This document shows, in pieces, positions 7,411 to 7,572 of a stretch of DNA of 7,572 nt. This stretch comes from Hyphomicrobiaceae bacterium (GTDB lineage: Bacteria; Pseudomonadota; Alphaproteobacteria; Rhizobiales; Hyphomicrobiaceae), in contig JAJFHI010000325.1 in assembly GCA_021775715.1 (NCBI GenBank), positions 1 through 7,572 of the forward strand, in the 5' to 3' direction. A model generated the notes under the pieces. It did not search any database. It was not told the origin of the DNA and saw only the letters and a program-made list of their open reading frames with translations. How positions within the stretch are numbered: the stretch's first letter is position 1; each line of letters starts with the position of its first letter. Made by a program: the position numbers and the translations under genes.

Positions 7411-7428
7411 GAAGAGGCAAGCCTCTTC
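7411..7428. repeat. Perfect 8-bp-arm palindrome upstream of the terminator
   Basis: GAAGAGGC (7411-7418) and GCCTCTTC (7421-7428) are exact reverse complements separated by only AA. On the minus strand it overlaps the TGA (7429-7427) of the open frame that enters from the right edge, and it precedes the terminator stem by 10 nt. It could be part of the mRNA 3' structure or a dyad DNA site for a regulator. Confidence 0.45.
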
Positions 7429-7572
7429 AGGAGATTGTATTTTCGTGCCTCTTGGGCGGGATCGGGATAGCGCTCGAACGATCCTGCCTGGAGAGAGTAT
7501 GGCCCGACCCTGGCGAAATGGCCCCGGGTTGTGCTGGGGGGCTGATATCCAGAGCCTCATCATCAAGATCGG
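7427..7572 (-). CDS. Possible C-terminus of an unrecognised minus-strand protein
   Basis: On the minus strand a frame is open from the window edge (first complete codon 7570-7568) to TGA at 7429-7427, giving 47 residues. It begins DLDDEALDISPPAQPG and ends PPKRHENTIS, an acidic then proline-rich and polar tail. I do not recognise the family. The main support is the strong minus-strand terminator starting 27 nt after this stop, which implies a gene or RNA ending here. A second minus frame is also open for 54 codons to TAA at 7410-7408, and it reads less like a protein (RALSRSRPRG). On the plus strand ATG 7499, preceded by GGAG, is open to the edge. The choice of strand and frame is therefore uncertain. 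Confidence 0.35.
   Translation of the reverse strand, partial: DLDDEALDISPPAQPGAISPGSGHTLSRQDRSSAIPIPPKRHENTIS

Noticed and set aside
7252..7470. Plus-strand 72-codon frame over the htpG promoter and terminator
   Set aside because: It runs through the terminator hairpin and palindrome, and its translation follows those repeats. There is no coding signal.
1..7572. Mobile elements, CRISPR arrays, tRNA or rRNA genes, toxin-antitoxin or defence genes
   Set aside because: No repeated spacer pattern, transposase, integrase, attachment site or structured RNA signature is visible. The genes are standard housekeeping types with similar composition throughout.

Overview
The window looks like an ordinary chromosomal stretch from an alphaproteobacterium of moderate GC content. 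The closest fit is the Hyphomicrobiales (Rhizobiales), judged from protein wording and from an AcnA-type aconitase followed by a DUF1223 protein, an arrangement I recall from Agrobacterium-like genomes. No phage, transposon, CRISPR, tRNA or rRNA signal is visible. All complete genes read through without frameshifts.

Layout: Positions 1-2096 (+) carry the C-terminal part (about 698 residues) of aconitate hydratase, cut by the left window edge. A 287-nt gene-free stretch (2097-2383) follows and contains three inverted repeats. Positions 2384-3163 (+) encode an exported thioredoxin-fold DUF1223 protein with a CSSC motif. A convergent M3 zinc metallopeptidase of the Dcp type lies at 3207-5297 (-), 43 nt away. 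Upstream of it on the same strand is htpG (5355-7277, -), separated by only 57 nt, so htpG and the peptidase probably form a two-gene operon. The right end (7278-7572) holds a probable htpG promoter and a strong minus-strand intrinsic terminator whose stem also reads on the plus strand. It also holds a perfect palindrome and a possible unrecognised C-terminus of a further minus-strand gene.

Functionally, the left half joins a TCA-cycle [4Fe-4S] enzyme to an exported protein with a redox-type motif. The right half joins a cytosolic Hsp90 chaperone to an oligopeptide-degrading peptidase, a plausible folding and peptide-clearance pair. I searched for a novel system and found none. The points worth a second look are small: RNA hairpins around acnA and DUF1223, the compact terminator and palindrome at the right edge, the start codon of the peptidase, and the unresolved coding status of the last 150 bases.
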